A stretch of 64,000 nt of DNA from Escherichia coli. GTDB lineage: Bacteria; Pseudomonadota; Gammaproteobacteria; Enterobacterales; Enterobacteriaceae. The position numbers and the translations under genes are program-made. Below the pieces are notes generated by a model. The model did no database searches. It worked only from the letters and a program-made list of their open reading frames with translations, and had not been told where the DNA came from. Below, one piece after another: positions 41,556-52,026 of the stretch (positions within the stretch are counted from its first letter, which is position 1; each line of letters begins with the position of its first letter). The DNA is taken from the NCBI GenBank assembly GCA_021307345.1, contig CP089930.1, positions 3,286,001-3,350,000 of the forward strand. The letters run 5' to 3'.

Positions 41556-44204
41556 ATGGATACGTGTATGCCTGACCATTCCCTTTTCCGCTTACGGGCG
41601 CTTCCCTGGTGCGTTGCCATGGCAATATCTGGATGCCATATCAATGCCTGGGCCGACGAAGATATTCAGTTTGATTCCCGTTTTCTGGAATTAAAAGGCG
41701 ACACGAAAATTGATCTGAAGCGTTTTTCCAGCCAGGGTTATGTTGAACCGGGTAAATATAATTTACAGATTCAGGTAAATAAACAGCCGTTACCCGATGA
41801 ATATGATATTTACTGGTATGCGTCAGAAAACGATAAAAATAAAACTTACGCTTGCCTGTCGTCAGAGCTGGTGGCGCAGCTTGGTTTTAAAGAAGATATT
41901 GCACAAAAATTGCAATGGGATCACGACGGTAAATGCCTCAAACCAGGCCAGCTTGATGGTCTGGAAATACGTGCTGATTTAAGCCAGTCCGCACTGCTCA
42001 TCACCTTACCGCAGGCTTATCTTGAATACAGCGATGTAGACTGGGATCCGCCTTCGCGCTGGGATGATGGTATCCCCGGTTTAATTGCCGATTACAGCAT
42101 CAACGCCCAAACCCGACACGAAGAAAATGGCGGCGATGACAGCAACGACATCAGCGGTAATGGTACGGTTGGCGTTAATCTCGGGGCGTGGCGCCTGCGC
42201 GCCGACTGGCAGAGTGATTATCAGCACACCCGCAGTAACGATGAAGAGACGGATAACAGCACCGAGAGACACTGGGACTGGAGCCGTTACTACGCCTGGC
42301 GTGCGTTACCGAGTCTGAAAGCCAAACTGGCACTTGGCGAAGACTACCTCGACTCCGATATTTTTGACGGTTTTAACTACATCGGCGGTAGCATCAGCAC
42401 CGACGATCAAATGTTGCCGCCGAACCTGCGCGGCTATGCTCCGGATATTTCCGGCGTGGCTCATACAGCGGCGAAAGTCACCGTCAGCCAGGCCGGGCGC
42501 ATAATTTATGAAACCCAGGTGCCTGCCGGGCCATTCCGTATTCAGGATCTCGGTGAATTTAACTCTGGTACGCTGCATGTGCGCATTGAAGAGTTGAACG
42601 GCCAGGTGCAAGAGTATGACATCAGCACCGCTTCCATGCCGTTCCTGACGCGTCCGGGCCAGGTGCGATACAAAGTGATGATGGGGCGCCCGCAGGAGTG
42701 GGGGCACCATGTACAGGGCGGATTTTTCTCCGGTGGTGAAGCGTCCTGGGGGATAGCCAACGGCTGGTCGCTGTACGGCGGGGCGCTGGGCGATGAAAAC
42801 TACCAGTCTGCCGCGCTTGGCATCGGGCGCGATCTCTCCATTTTCGGCGCGATGGCGTTTGATATTACCCATTCACATACCCGGCTTGACGATTCAACCG
42901 CTTACGGCAAGGGCACACTCGACGGTAACTCTTTCCGCGTCAGTTACTCCAAAGACTTTGATGATCTAAACAGCCGCGTCACCTTCGCGGGATACCGCTT
43001 CTCTGAAGAAAACTATATGACCATGAGCGAGTATCTGGACGCGAATGACAGCGAAATGGTCCGCGCCGGCAATGATAAAGAGATGTACACCGCCACCTAT
43101 AACCAGAACTTCAGGGATGCCAGCGTTTCTGTTTATCTGAACTATATGCGCCATACCTACTGGGATCGCGAGGAGCAGACCAACTACAACGTCATGCTCT
43201 CCCATTATTTCAACATGGGCGGCATTCGTAACATGAGTATCTCCCTGACAGGTTATCGCTACGAGTATGACAACAGCGCCGATAAAGGCGTCTATATCTC
43301 CTTAAGTATGCCGTGGGGTGATAACAGCACCGTGAGTTACAACGGCAACTACGGCAGCGGTTCAGACAGCAGTCAGGTGGGATACTTCAACCGTATTGAT
43401 GACGCCAGCCACTATCAGATAAACGTTGGCAGCAGTGAAAATCACTCCAGTGTCGATGGCTATTACAGCCATGACGGTTCAATGGCACATGTGGATCTGA
43501 GTGCTAACTACCATGAAGGGCAGTACACTTCTGCCGGCTTGTCGCTGCAAGGCGGAGCCACGTTAACGGCTCACGGTGGCGCGTTGCATCGTACTCAAAA
43601 CATGGGCGGTACGCGCCTGCTTATCGACGCTGATGGCGTGGCTGATGTACCGGTCGAAGGTAACGGTTCAGCGGTTTACACCAACATGTTCGGTAAAGCT
43701 GTTGTTGCGGACGTCAATAACTACTACCGTAACCAGGCCACTATTGACCTGACTAAACTGCCAGAGAATGCCGAAGCCACGCAGTCAGTGGTTCAGGCGA
43801 CGCTCACCGAAGGAGCCATTGGCTACCGTAAATTTGCGGTCATCAGTGGGCAAAAGGCGATGGCTGTCCTGCGCATGAGTGATGGTAGTTATCCGCCATT
43901 TGGTGCAGAAGTGAAAAACGAACACGACCAGCAGGTCGGTCTGGTTGACGATGACGGCAACGTCTATCTGGCCGGGGTAAAAGCTGGCGAACGTATGAGT
44001 GTCTCATGGAATGGGGCTTCCCACTGTGAGATCTCCCTGCCAGACCCGCTGCCTGCCGATCTGTTCAACGGCCTGTTACTGCCGTGTAAGCAAAAAGGCG
44101 CGGTGGAGCCTGCCACTCCGCTGGAAATCAAACCGGTGATTCAGGAACAGACGCAGCAGCTCACTCCGGGTACACCGCCAGTCGCTATCTCCGCTAACCA
44201 ATAA
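41556..44204 (+). CDS. yfcU: Fimbrial usher YfcU, intact
   Basis: An 882-residue outer-membrane usher. After the signal peptide the N-terminal chaperone-binding domain starts at DIQFDSRFLELKGDTKIDL. The long beta-barrel with plug follows (typical PPNLRGYAPDISGVAHT and VPAGPFRIQDL), and the C-terminal domains include the conserved late Cys pair (SHCEISLP and LLPC). The start could also be ATG 41568 (MPDHSLFRL), the K-12-like start. The gene has no frameshift here; I recall the K-12 locus being annotated as broken. Confidence 0.93.
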   Translation: MDTCMPDHSLFRLRALPWCVAMAISGCHINAWADEDIQFDSRFLELKGDTKIDLKRFSSQGYVEPGKYNLQIQVNKQPLPDEYDIYWYASENDKNKTYACLSSELVAQLGFKEDIAQKLQWDHDGKCLKPGQLDGLEIRADLSQSALLITLPQAYLEYSDVDWDPPSRWDDGIPGLIADYSINAQTRHEENGGDDSNDISGNGTVGVNLGAWRLRADWQSDYQHTRSNDEETDNSTERHWDWSRYYAWRALPSLKAKLALGEDYLDSDIFDGFNYIGGSISTDDQMLPPNLRGYAPDISGVAHTAAKVTVSQAGRIIYETQVPAGPFRIQDLGEFNSGTLHVRIEELNGQVQEYDISTASMPFLTRPGQVRYKVMMGRPQEWGHHVQGGFFSGGEASWGIANGWSLYGGALGDENYQSAALGIGRDLSIFGAMAFDITHSHTRLDDSTAYGKGTLDGNSFRVSYSKDFDDLNSRVTFAGYRFSEENYMTMSEYLDANDSEMVRAGNDKEMYTATYNQNFRDASVSVYLNYMRHTYWDREEQTNYNVMLSHYFNMGGIRNMSISLTGYRYEYDNSADKGVYISLSMPWGDNSTVSYNGNYGSGSDSSQVGYFNRIDDASHYQINVGSSENHSSVDGYYSHDGSMAHVDLSANYHEGQYTSAGLSLQGGATLTAHGGALHRTQNMGGTRLLIDADGVADVPVEGNGSAVYTNMFGKAVVADVNNYYRNQATIDLTKLPENAEATQSVVQATLTEGAIGYRKFAVISGQKAMAVLRMSDGSYPPFGAEVKNEHDQQVGLVDDDGNVYLAGVKAGERMSVSWNGASHCEISLPDPLPADLFNGLLLPCKQKGAVEPATPLEIKPVIQEQTQQLTPGTPPVAISANQ

Positions 44205-44223
44205 CGTGATTAAGGAATGATCC

Positions 44224-44976
44224 ATGTATACACAGACTAATACCGCAAAAATGGTTGCCCCGGCGCTGGCGCTGCTGGTGACCGCCGCCAGTTTTACAAC
44301 CCACGCATCGGTAACGCCCGACCGCACCCGCCTGATCTTCAAAGAAAGTGACAAATCCATCAGCGTCACGTTGCGCAATAACGACCCTAAGCTGCCATAT
44401 CTGGCGCAAAGCTGGATAGAAGACGAAAAGGGCAACAAAATCAGTTCGCCATTGACGGTTCTGCCGCCGGTACAGCGCATTGATGCGATGATGAATGGTC
44501 AGGTAAAAGTCCAGGGAATGCCGGATATCAGCAAGTTACCTGCCGATCGTGAGAGCATGTTCTACTTTAATGTGCGTGAAATTCCGCCAAAATCGAACAA
44601 ACCGAACACCCTGCAAATTGCGCTGCAAACGCGTATCAAACTGTTCTGGCGACCGAAGGCGCTGGCAGAAATCAATATGAGAGATCCGTGGCAGCACAAG
44701 GTGACCTTAACCCGCAATGGGCAGGCCTTCACCGTTAATAACCCGACGCCGTATTACGTGATCCTCAGCAACGCCAGTACCCAGAAAAATGGTAATCCGG
44801 CAGCCGGATTTACGCCGCTGGTGATGCCGCCGAAAACATCCGCACCGCTGAATGTGAAGATGGACAGTGTGCCGGTGCTGACTTACGTCAACGACTACGG
44901 CGCGCGACTTTCGCTGATCTTTAAATGCAACGGCAATAGTTGCCAGGTGGATGCAGAGCAGAGCCGCAAAGGCTGA
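44224..44976 (+). CDS. yfcS: Periplasmic fimbrial chaperone YfcS
   Basis: A 250-residue PapD-like chaperone with two Ig-like domains. The signal peptide ends at THASVTPD. The subunit-binding Arg lies in VTPDRTRLIFKESDKSISVT, and the family signature is YFNVREIPPKSNKPNTLQIA. It holds subunits for the usher YfcU. It begins 19 bases after yfcU. Confidence 0.93.
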   Translation: MYTQTNTAKMVAPALALLVTAASFTTHASVTPDRTRLIFKESDKSISVTLRNNDPKLPYLAQSWIEDEKGNKISSPLTVLPPVQRIDAMMNGQVKVQGMPDISKLPADRESMFYFNVREIPPKSNKPNTLQIALQTRIKLFWRPKALAEINMRDPWQHKVTLTRNGQAFTVNNPTPYYVILSNASTQKNGNPAAGFTPLVMPPKTSAPLNVKMDSVPVLTYVNDYGARLSLIFKCNGNSCQVDAEQSRKG

Positions 44977-44991
44977 TGCCGGGAGAGTCTT

Positions 44992-45507
44992 ATGAAATAC
45001 ACGTTTCTGGTGGGAACGGGCATTTTTCTCCTGAGCGGCTGGCTGACGGGTAACATGGTCGTCGCGGGAGAAAGTAAACCGGTGTTATTAACGTTGCGCG
45101 TTCTGGTGGATGGGCCTCCGCCCTGTTCCGTGAAGGGGAGCAATGTTGAATTTGGCGATGTGTACATTAACAAAATCAATGGCACAAATTACCGCACGAC
45201 GGAAGCGTTATATACCCTGAACTGCGGAAACAAGGCGTCAGGTGTTGATGATCTGCGGATGCAGCTTAAAGGCACCACCACCGTGATTAACGGGGAAACG
45301 GTCATTGCGACGCAAATTTCAGGCCTGGGCATTCGCATTGAAAACGGCGCCGATAACTCCCTGTTTAAAGTGGGTGAGGGTAACTGGTCTGATTTCAATG
45401 TTAACCAGTTGCCCAATCTCAAAGCCGTGCCGGTAAAACAGAGCGGAGTGCAGCTTACGCCAGCGGAATTTAACGCCAGTATGACGATGGTGGTGGATTA
45501 CCAATGA
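44992..45507 (+). CDS. yfcR: Fimbrial minor subunit YfcR
   Basis: A 171-residue pilin-like protein with signal peptide (about 24 residues, ending VVAGES), the paired Cys (PPPCSVKG and TLNCGN) and a terminal strand MTMVVDYQ. It is a probable adaptor or minor subunit of the yfc fimbria. Its end overlaps the start of yfcQ by four bases (ATGA). Confidence 0.9.
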   Translation: MKYTFLVGTGIFLLSGWLTGNMVVAGESKPVLLTLRVLVDGPPPCSVKGSNVEFGDVYINKINGTNYRTTEALYTLNCGNKASGVDDLRMQLKGTTTVINGETVIATQISGLGIRIENGADNSLFKVGEGNWSDFNVNQLPNLKAVPVKQSGVQLTPAEFNASMTMVVDYQ

Positions 45508-45992
45508 AAAAACTCTCGCTCCTTTTACTCTGCGCCTGCAGCGGCGTTGCCCTGGCAGCAAATGAAGACATCACCTTCCACGGTACGCTGGTGTCACCTC
45601 CAGTCTGTACCATTAGCGGGGGAAAGACCATTGAAGTGGAATTCCGCGATCTTATCATCGACAGCATCAACGGGGATTATGGTCGCAGGGAAGTGAACTA
45701 TGACCTGAGCTGTGACTCCGCAGTACGCGATCCCGACTGGATTATGACACTTACCTGGACGGGGACGCAGACCTCGTACAATGACGCGGCTGTCGAAACA
45801 GACGTTCCCGGTTTTGGTATTGAGCTTCGGCACGATGGTCAGCGTTTTAAGCTGAATACGCCGCTTGCCATTAACGCCACCGATTTTACGCAAAAGCCGA
45901 AGCTGGAGGCTGTGCCAGTGAAGTCGGCCGGTGCGGTGTTGAGTGATACCACGTTTTCAGCCTGGGCAACATTGCGGGTGGATTATCAATGA
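45504..45992 (+). CDS. yfcQ: Fimbrial minor subunit YfcQ
   Basis: A 162-residue secreted pilin-like protein. The signal peptide ends at VALAAN. Cys residues are in SPPVCTISG and YDLSCDS, and the terminal strand is ATLRVDYQ. Overlaps both neighbours by four bases, so translation is coupled. It is closely related in layout to YfcR, suggesting duplication. Confidence 0.9.
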   Translation: MKKLSLLLLCACSGVALAANEDITFHGTLVSPPVCTISGGKTIEVEFRDLIIDSINGDYGRREVNYDLSCDSAVRDPDWIMTLTWTGTQTSYNDAAVETDVPGFGIELRHDGQRFKLNTPLAINATDFTQKPKLEAVPVKSAGAVLSDTTFSAWATLRVDYQ

Positions 45993-46528
45993 AGACAGGA
46001 CGCATTTATTCGTTCAGCTACGCGCTGTTAGCGGGGCTGCTGTTGACCGGTGGCACTTGTGCCCTGGCCGTGGACAACAACCTGCATTTTTACGGCAATT
46101 TATTAAGCCGATCCTGCACGCTGGTGGTTGAGGGCGGAAATCTGGCAGAAGTGCATTTTCCTGCCATCAGTCGTCAGGATCTTATGGTCGCCGGGGAATC
46201 CCCGCGCGTTCCGGTGGTGTTTAAGCTGAAAGATTGTAAAGGGCCAGCGAGTTACCAGGTGCAGGTGACCCTTACCGGTACGGAAGACAGCGAACAGCCG
46301 GGTTTCCTCGCGCTGGATACCACCTCAACCGCTCAGGGCGTCGGAATTGGGATGGAAACGACCGATGGTGTGCGGGTGGCGATTAACAACCCGACCGGGG
46401 CGAAATTTACGCTCAGCGATGGCAGTAATGATATTCATTTCAGGGCCTGGCTACAGGCGAAAAGCGGTCGCGATGTCACGCTCGGTGATTTTACTGCCAA
46501 CCTGACGGCAACCTTCGAGTATATATAA
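45989..46528 (+). CDS. yfcP: Fimbrial minor subunit YfcP
   Basis: A 179-residue pilin-like protein with signal peptide ending CALAVDN, Cys residues in SRSCTLVV and LKDCKGP, and terminal strand LTATFEYI. Its start overlaps the yfcQ stop by four bases, and yfcO follows after one base. It is likely a tip or adaptor subunit. Confidence 0.9.
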   Translation: MKTGRIYSFSYALLAGLLLTGGTCALAVDNNLHFYGNLLSRSCTLVVEGGNLAEVHFPAISRQDLMVAGESPRVPVVFKLKDCKGPASYQVQVTLTGTEDSEQPGFLALDTTSTAQGVGIGMETTDGVRVAINNPTGAKFTLSDGSNDIHFRAWLQAKSGRDVTLGDFTANLTATFEYI

Positions 46529-46529
46529 G

Positions 46530-47402
46530 ATGAAAAAAATACGATTACTTTTATGCGCCATGCTGGTGCTGTGTTTTAGCCAGGGAGTCCAGGCGAAACT
46601 GGGGGCAGTCTATAATAATGTGCCTATCTATTATGGGACGGTTGGTGCCAATGCAACGCTTCGTTTTTACCTTGATTTACTCACCACCACAGGAGTTTAT
46701 CATGGGGAATATTATCAGGATCGGTCTTGGGGCGTCTATGAGGGGGATATTCCGAATAAATCATGGACAGGGCCAGGAAACATTCCCGCACCAAAAATAA
46801 CGGTAATGCCAGGCGGTGATGGTGTCGTAGCAGATTCTTATTGTCCGGGCGTTAAAGAGATTGACCCAGATGCCAGGTGGGAATGCTTAAAAATATCACT
46901 GACGATTGAGGTCAATGGTTCGGCAGAGACGTGCCCGTGGATGGTGGGGATGACGGCGAATAGTACTGTAAAGGTAATCATTAATTATCAACCAAAGATG
47001 GAATACTATAGGGGGCCTACAACCTATACAACAACCTGCCCAGGTGAGCCATTAACAAATTATGATATCTCCTGGAGTGACAGCCGTGTTGAACACAGTA
47101 AGGTTTTGAATCTGAAATCAACAGGGTCAGTGATTGAACAAAACTTATCGACCTACCTGATGAAAGATGGTCAGCTCTGCGATGGCAGTAAAATGGATGA
47201 ACGCGGCGCGTACTGTCGCTTTGTAAATCAGTTGATTACCTTTACTGCTGAAGGATGTGATGACGCTAAAGTGACTGTGGCGCCAACGCAGCACCCTATT
47301 ACCGATCGACAACTGCACGATATGTTAGTGCGTGTTGATACCAGTAGCAGGCAGCCCATAGACTCCACCTGCCGATTCCAGTATGTATTGAATATGCTGT
47401 AG
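46530..47402 (+). CDS. yfcO: Probable fimbrial tip adhesin YfcO
   Basis: A 290-residue secreted protein, the last gene of the fimbrial operon. The signal peptide ends QGVQAK. It is larger than the pilins and has at least eight cysteines (including SYCPG, WECLK, ETCPWM, TTCPG, QLCDG, YCRF, EGCDD and STCRF) and many aromatic residues. That is the pattern of a receptor-binding tip protein rather than a structural pilin. The receptor is unknown. I recall the K-12 protein as somewhat shorter. Confidence 0.8.
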   Translation: MKKIRLLLCAMLVLCFSQGVQAKLGAVYNNVPIYYGTVGANATLRFYLDLLTTTGVYHGEYYQDRSWGVYEGDIPNKSWTGPGNIPAPKITVMPGGDGVVADSYCPGVKEIDPDARWECLKISLTIEVNGSAETCPWMVGMTANSTVKVIINYQPKMEYYRGPTTYTTTCPGEPLTNYDISWSDSRVEHSKVLNLKSTGSVIEQNLSTYLMKDGQLCDGSKMDERGAYCRFVNQLITFTAEGCDDAKVTVAPTQHPITDRQLHDMLVRVDTSSRQPIDSTCRFQYVLNML

Positions 47403-47418
47403 CGCCCAGGCAGGATAT

Positions 47419-47623
47419 GGCGTTTACGCCGCATCCGGCACTTTTTGTCGGATGCGATGCTGACGCATCTTATCCGACCTACAAATTCCATATCCGGTTG
47501 TTGTCATTCAGTCGTGCGTAGGCTGGATAAGGCGTTCACGCCGCATCCGGCATTTCTTGTCGGATGCGATGCTGACGCATCTTATCCGACCTGCAAATTC
47601 TATATCCGGTTGTTGTCATTCAG
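47419..47623. repeat. Tandem 112-bp duplication of a REP/BIME unit
   Basis: The block starting GGCGTTTACGCCGCATCCGG at 47419 is repeated from 47531 with a few changes. Each copy has two REP palindromes (GTCGGATGCGATGCTGACGC with flanks) and the spacer ATATCCGGTTGTTGTCATTCAG. The second copy runs into the stop codon of smrB. Confidence 0.88.
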
Positions 47624-48171
47624 GGCAATTCTGGCGGCAGCCACTCTTCCACTTCAATCAACACCAGCAACGCCGCGTCGCCACCATACTCTTTCGGTGC
47701 CTGGTGAAACGCCATGACATGCGGATGTTGCGCCAGCCACAGCGGCGTTTGCTGCTTCAAAATATGCTTCCCGTGACCATGCATCACACAGGCGCAAAAT
47801 ACATGTTCACGGCGGCAGGCGGCAATCAACGCGCCTAACTCTTGTTTGGCCTGAAGCTGCGTCAGACCATGCAGATCCAAAAACAGCTCCGGCGAATAAT
47901 CGCCACGGCGCAGTTTCTTCGCCTCAAAATGACTCACATCCGGGCGAACATATTTCACCGGACCTTCGGTATTTAATAACGGCTGAAACTCATCGGAGAA
48001 ATAATGGCTGGCATCAGCCTGCTCCTGAATCAACCGCTTGACCGGCACTTCGCTGACTTTCTTTCGTTGTGGACGATGGACAATCGTGTCCTGCTTAATT
48101 TTGCGAGTACCCGCCATCAACTGGCGAAACAGTGCCTGATCCTCCTCGCTGAGTGTTGTTTTCTTTTTCAT
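47620..48171 (-). CDS. smrB: Ribosome rescue endonuclease SmrB
   Basis: A 183-residue Smr-domain protein that cuts mRNA between collided ribosomes so they can be rescued by tmRNA. The Smr domain (about 95-175) has the motifs [15 protein letters not shown] and [10 protein letters not shown]. The N-terminal helical hook precedes it. It is divergent from prmB. A BIME repeat touches its 3' end. Confidence 0.93.
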   Translation of the reverse strand: MKKKTTLSEEDQALFRQLMAGTRKIKQDTIVHRPQRKKVSEVPVKRLIQEQADASHYFSDEFQPLLNTEGPVKYVRPDVSHFEAKKLRRGDYSPELFLDLHGLTQLQAKQELGALIAACRREHVFCACVMHGHGKHILKQQTPLWLAQHPHVMAFHQAPKEYGGDAALLVLIEVEEWLPPELP

Positions 48172-48336
48172 TTATGTATCTCTGTTTTAATTTTCCTACA
48201 GTTTACCCGACTCGCAGCACAATCGATCGGTCAAAACATAATTTTCCTGCGTCATCGCCGCGTGAATGCTGATTTATCGTCATCTTCATGGCAAACTAGC
48301 CGCCGAAATTAATGCGACCATGCCCTGGAGGAATAC

Positions 48337-49269
48337 GTGGATAAAATTTTCGTCGATGAAGCAGTAAATGAGCTGCAAACCATTCAGGACATGTTGCGCT
48401 GGTCGGTTAGCCGCTTCAGCGCGGCAAATATCTGGTACGGTCACGGCACAGACAACCCGTGGGACGAAGCAGTGCAACTGGTATTGCCATCGCTCTATCT
48501 GCCGCTGGATATTCCGGAAGATATGCGTAACGCCCGCCTGACCTCCAGCGAAAAACATCGTATTGTTGAGCGCGTGATCCGCCGCGTCAACGAACGCATT
48601 CCGGTGGCTTACCTGACCAACAAAGCCTGGTTCTGCGGTCATGAATTTTACGTCGATGAACGCGTACTGGTGCCGCGATCGCCGATTGGTGAACTGATCA
48701 ACAATAAATTTGCCGGGCTTATCAGCAAACAACCGCAGCATATTCTGGATATGTGCACTGGCAGCGGATGCATTGCTATTGCCTGCGCTTATGCCTTCCC
48801 GGAAGCGGAAGTTGATGCGGTGGATATCTCTCCCGACGCGCTGGCGGTTGCCGAACAGAACATCGAAGAACACGGTTTGATCCATAACGTCATTCCGATT
48901 CGATCCGATCTGTTCCGTGACTTGCCGAAAGTGCAGTATGACCTGATCGTCACTAACCCGCCGTATGTCGATGCGGAAGATATGTCCGACCTGCCAAACG
49001 AATATCGTCACGAGCCGGAACTGGGCCTGGCATCTGGCACTGACGGCCTGAAACTGACTCGCCGCATTCTCGGTAACGCGGCAGATTACCTTGCTGATGA
49101 TGGCGTGCTGATTTGTGAAGTGGGCAACAGCATGGTACATCTTATGGAACAATATCCGGATGTTCCGTTCACCTGGCTGGAGTTTGATAACGGCGGCGAC
49201 GGTGTGTTTATGCTCACCAAAGCGCAGCTTGTTGCGGCGCGGGAACATTTTGGAATTTATAAAGATTAA
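48337..49269 (+). CDS. prmB: Ribosomal protein uL3 glutamine methyltransferase PrmB
   Basis: A 310-residue SAM-dependent methyltransferase that modifies Gln150 of ribosomal protein uL3. The SAM site is [16 protein letters not shown], and the catalytic NPPY is in [12 protein letters not shown]. The start is GTG at 48337, with a strong CTGGAGGAATAC before it. It heads a run of closely spaced genes with aroC, mepA, yfcA, epmC and yfcL. Confidence 0.95.
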   Translation: MDKIFVDEAVNELQTIQDMLRWSVSRFSAANIWYGHGTDNPWDEAVQLVLPSLYLPLDIPEDMRNARLTSSEKHRIVERVIRRVNERIPVAYLTNKAWFCGHEFYVDERVLVPRSPIGELINNKFAGLISKQPQHILDMCTGSGCIAIACAYAFPEAEVDAVDISPDALAVAEQNIEEHGLIHNVIPIRSDLFRDLPKVQYDLIVTNPPYVDAEDMSDLPNEYRHEPELGLASGTDGLKLTRRILGNAADYLADDGVLICEVGNSMVHLMEQYPDVPFTWLEFDNGGDGVFMLTKAQLVAAREHFGIYKD

Positions 49270-49303
49270 GTAAACACGCAAACACAACAATAACGGAGCC
49301 GTG

Positions 49304-50389
49304 ATGGCTGGAAACACAATAGGACAACTCTTTCGCGTAACCACCTTCGGCGAATCACACGGGCTGGCGCTCGGCTGTATCGTCGATGGTGTGCCGCCAG
49401 GCATCCCGCTCACGGAAGCGGATCTGCAACACGATCTCGACCGTCGTCGCCCTGGGACATCGCGCTATACCACCCAGCGCCGCGAGCCGGATCAGGTCAA
49501 AATTCTCTCCGGCGTTTTTGAAGGCGTCACCACCGGCACCAGCATTGGCTTGTTGATCGAAAACACCGATCAGCGTTCTCAGGATTACAGCGCGATTAAG
49601 GACGTTTTCCGCCCAGGCCATGCCGATTACACCTACGAACAAAAATACGGCCTGCGCGATTATCGCGGCGGCGGACGCTCGTCCGCCCGCGAAACCGCCA
49701 TGCGCGTTGCGGCAGGGGCGATTGCCAAAAAATATCTTGCTGAGAAATTTGGCATCGAAATTCGCGGCTGCCTGACCCAGATGGGTGACATTCCACTGGA
49801 AATCAAAGACTGGTCGCAGGTTGAGCAAAATCCGTTCTTCTGCCCGGATCCGGACAAAATCGAAGCCTTAGATGAACTGATGCGTGCGCTGAAAAAAGAG
49901 GGCGACTCCATCGGTGCGAAAGTCACCGTTGTTGCCAGTGGCGTTCCTGCCGGACTTGGCGAGCCGGTCTTTGACCGCCTGGATGCCGACATCGCCCACG
50001 CGCTGATGAGCATCAACGCGGTGAAAGGCGTGGAAATTGGCGATGGTTTTGACGTGGTGGCGCTGCGCGGCAGCCAGAACCGCGACGAAATCACCAAAGA
50101 CGGTTTCCAGAGCAACCATGCGGGCGGCATTCTCGGCGGTATCAGCAGCGGGCAGCAAATCATTGCCCATATGGCGCTGAAACCGACCTCCAGCATTACT
50201 GTGCCGGGGCGTACCATTAACCGCTTTGGCGAAGAAGTTGAGATGATCACCAAAGGCCGTCACGATCCCTGTGTCGGGATCCGCGCGGTGCCGATCGCTG
50301 AAGCGATGCTGGCGATCGTTTTAATGGATCACCTGCTACGGCAGCGGGCGCAAAATGCCGATGTGAAGACTGATATTCCACGCTGGTAA
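49304..50389 (+). CDS. aroC: Chorismate synthase AroC
   Basis: A 361-residue cytosolic enzyme making chorismate from EPSP with reduced FMN, the last step of the shikimate pathway. Signatures are [32 protein letters not shown] and [17 protein letters not shown]. The start ATG 49304 has ACGGAGCCGTG before it; the GTG one codon earlier is not used. mepA starts four bases after the stop. Confidence 0.97.
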   Translation: MAGNTIGQLFRVTTFGESHGLALGCIVDGVPPGIPLTEADLQHDLDRRRPGTSRYTTQRREPDQVKILSGVFEGVTTGTSIGLLIENTDQRSQDYSAIKDVFRPGHADYTYEQKYGLRDYRGGGRSSARETAMRVAAGAIAKKYLAEKFGIEIRGCLTQMGDIPLEIKDWSQVEQNPFFCPDPDKIEALDELMRALKKEGDSIGAKVTVVASGVPAGLGEPVFDRLDADIAHALMSINAVKGVEIGDGFDVVALRGSQNRDEITKDGFQSNHAGGILGGISSGQQIIAHMALKPTSSITVPGRTINRFGEEVEMITKGRHDPCVGIRAVPIAEAMLAIVLMDHLLRQRAQNADVKTDIPRW

Positions 50390-50392
50390 AAA

Positions 50393-51217
50393 ATGAACAA
50401 AACCGCGATTGCGCTGCTGGCTCTGCTTGCCAGTAGCGCCAGCCTGGCAGCGACGCCGTGGCAAAAAATAACCCAACCTGTGCCGGGTAGCGCACAATCG
50501 ATAGGCAGTTTTTCCAATGGCTGTATCGTCGGTGCTGACACGCTGCCGATACACTCCGAACATTATCAGGTGATGCGTACCGACCAGCGTCGCTATTTCG
50601 GACACCCGGATCTGGTGATGTTTATTCAGCGTCTGAGTAGCCAGGTGAACAATCTGGGCATGGGTACGGTGCTGATTGGCGATATGGGGATGCCCGCTGG
50701 TGGGCGTTTCAACGGCGGTCACGCCAGCCACCAGACCGGACTGGATGTTGATATCTTCCTGCAACTGCCGAAAACACGCTGGACCTCCGCGCAGCTCTTG
50801 CGCCCGCAAGCACTGGACTTAGTTTCCCGCGACGGTAAACACGTTGTCCCCACGCTGTGGAAACCAGAAATTTTCAGCCTGATCAAACTCGCTGCGCAGG
50901 ACAAAGACGTCACGCGCATTTTTGTTAATCCGGCGATTAAACAACAACTTTGCCTTGATGCGGGCACCGATCGCGACTGGTTGCGCAAAGTGCGACCCTG
51001 GTTCCAGCATCGTGCGCATATGCATGTACGATTACGTTGTCCTGCCGATAGTCTGGAGTGTGAAGATCAACCTTTACCGCCACCGGGCGATGGTTGCGGG
51101 GCTGAACTGCAAAGCTGGTTTGAACCTCCAAAACCAGGAACAACCAAGCCTGAGAAGAAGACACCGCCTCCGTTGCCGCCTTCCTGCCAGGCGCTACTGG
51201 ATGAGCACGTGATCTAA
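50393..51217 (+). CDS. mepA: Penicillin-insensitive murein endopeptidase MepA
   Basis: A 274-residue periplasmic LAS metallopeptidase (M74) that cuts D-Ala-mDAP cross-links of peptidoglycan. The signal peptide ends SASLAATPW. Zinc ligands lie in [15 protein letters not shown] (His and Asp) and in RAHMHVRL (His). Six cysteines stabilise the fold, and a Pro-rich stretch ([10 protein letters not shown]) ends it. The stop overlaps the yfcA start (TAATG). Confidence 0.96.
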   Translation: MNKTAIALLALLASSASLAATPWQKITQPVPGSAQSIGSFSNGCIVGADTLPIHSEHYQVMRTDQRRYFGHPDLVMFIQRLSSQVNNLGMGTVLIGDMGMPAGGRFNGGHASHQTGLDVDIFLQLPKTRWTSAQLLRPQALDLVSRDGKHVVPTLWKPEIFSLIKLAAQDKDVTRIFVNPAIKQQLCLDAGTDRDWLRKVRPWFQHRAHMHVRLRCPADSLECEDQPLPPPGDGCGAELQSWFEPPKPGTTKPEKKTPPPLPPSCQALLDEHVI

Positions 51218-52026
51218 TGGAAACGTTTAATAGCCTGTTTATGGTCTCCCCGCTATTGCTGGGCGTTCTCTTTTTTGTCGCCATGCTGGCGGGATTTATT
51301 GACTCGATTGCCGGTGGCGGTGGGTTACTTACCATTCCGGCGTTAATGGCGGCGGGGATGTCTCCCGCTAACGCGCTGGCAACCAATAAACTGCAAGCCT
51401 GCGGCGGCTCTATTTCCGCCACTATCTACTTTATTCGCCGCAAAGTGGTTAGTTTAAGCGATCAGAAACTCAATATCGCCATGACCTTTGTCGGCTCAAT
51501 GAGCGGCGCACTGCTGGTGCAATACGTTCAGGCTGATGTCTTACGGCAGATTTTGCCCATTCTGGTAATTTGTATCGGCCTCTATTTCTTGCTGATGCCA
51601 AAGCTGGGTGAAGAAGATCGCCAGCGCCGGATGTACGGTTTACCCTTCGCGTTAATTGCCGGTGGCTGCGTCGGTTTTTATGACGGATTCTTTGGCCCGG
51701 CTGCCGGATCGTTTTACGCGCTGGCCTTCGTTACGCTGTGCGGATTCAACCTCGCCAAAGCCACGGCTCACGCCAAATTACTCAACGCAACGTCAAACAT
51801 AGGCGGTTTGCTGCTGTTTATTCTCGGCGGCAAAGTGATTTGGGCGACAGGATTCGTGATGCTGGTGGGGCAGTTCCTCGGCGCGCGCATGGGTTCAAGA
51901 CTGGTGTTGAGCAAAGGACAAAAGCTGATCCGCCCGATGATCGTTATTGTATCGGCGGTGATGAGTGCCAAATTACTTTATGATAGCCACGGACAGGAGA
52001 TCCTCCACTGGTTGGGGATGAACTAA
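51217..52026 (+). CDS. yfcA: TauE/SafE-family membrane protein YfcA
   Basis: A 269-residue inner-membrane protein with about eight helices. The family's duplicated glycine motif is visible in SIAGGGGLLTIPALM and again in YDGFFGPAAGSF. Members export or import sulfonates or other organic anions, but the substrate of YfcA is unknown. Its start overlaps mepA and its stop overlaps epmC (TAATG at both ends). Confidence 0.92.
   Translation: METFNSLFMVSPLLLGVLFFVAMLAGFIDSIAGGGGLLTIPALMAAGMSPANALATNKLQACGGSISATIYFIRRKVVSLSDQKLNIAMTFVGSMSGALLVQYVQADVLRQILPILVICIGLYFLLMPKLGEEDRQRRMYGLPFALIAGGCVGFYDGFFGPAAGSFYALAFVTLCGFNLAKATAHAKLLNATSNIGGLLLFILGGKVIWATGFVMLVGQFLGARMGSRLVLSKGQKLIRPMIVIVSAVMSAKLLYDSHGQEILHWLGMN

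Noticed and set aside
47419-47623. Regularly spaced palindromic repeats considered as a CRISPR array
   Set aside because: They match REP/BIME consensus, the two units share their spacer, and no cas genes are present. No CRISPR array was found in the window.
48286-49413. A 375-codon minus-strand frame opposite prmB and the aroC start
   Set aside because: prmB has all methyltransferase motifs on the plus strand; the antisense frame has no domain or ribosome site.
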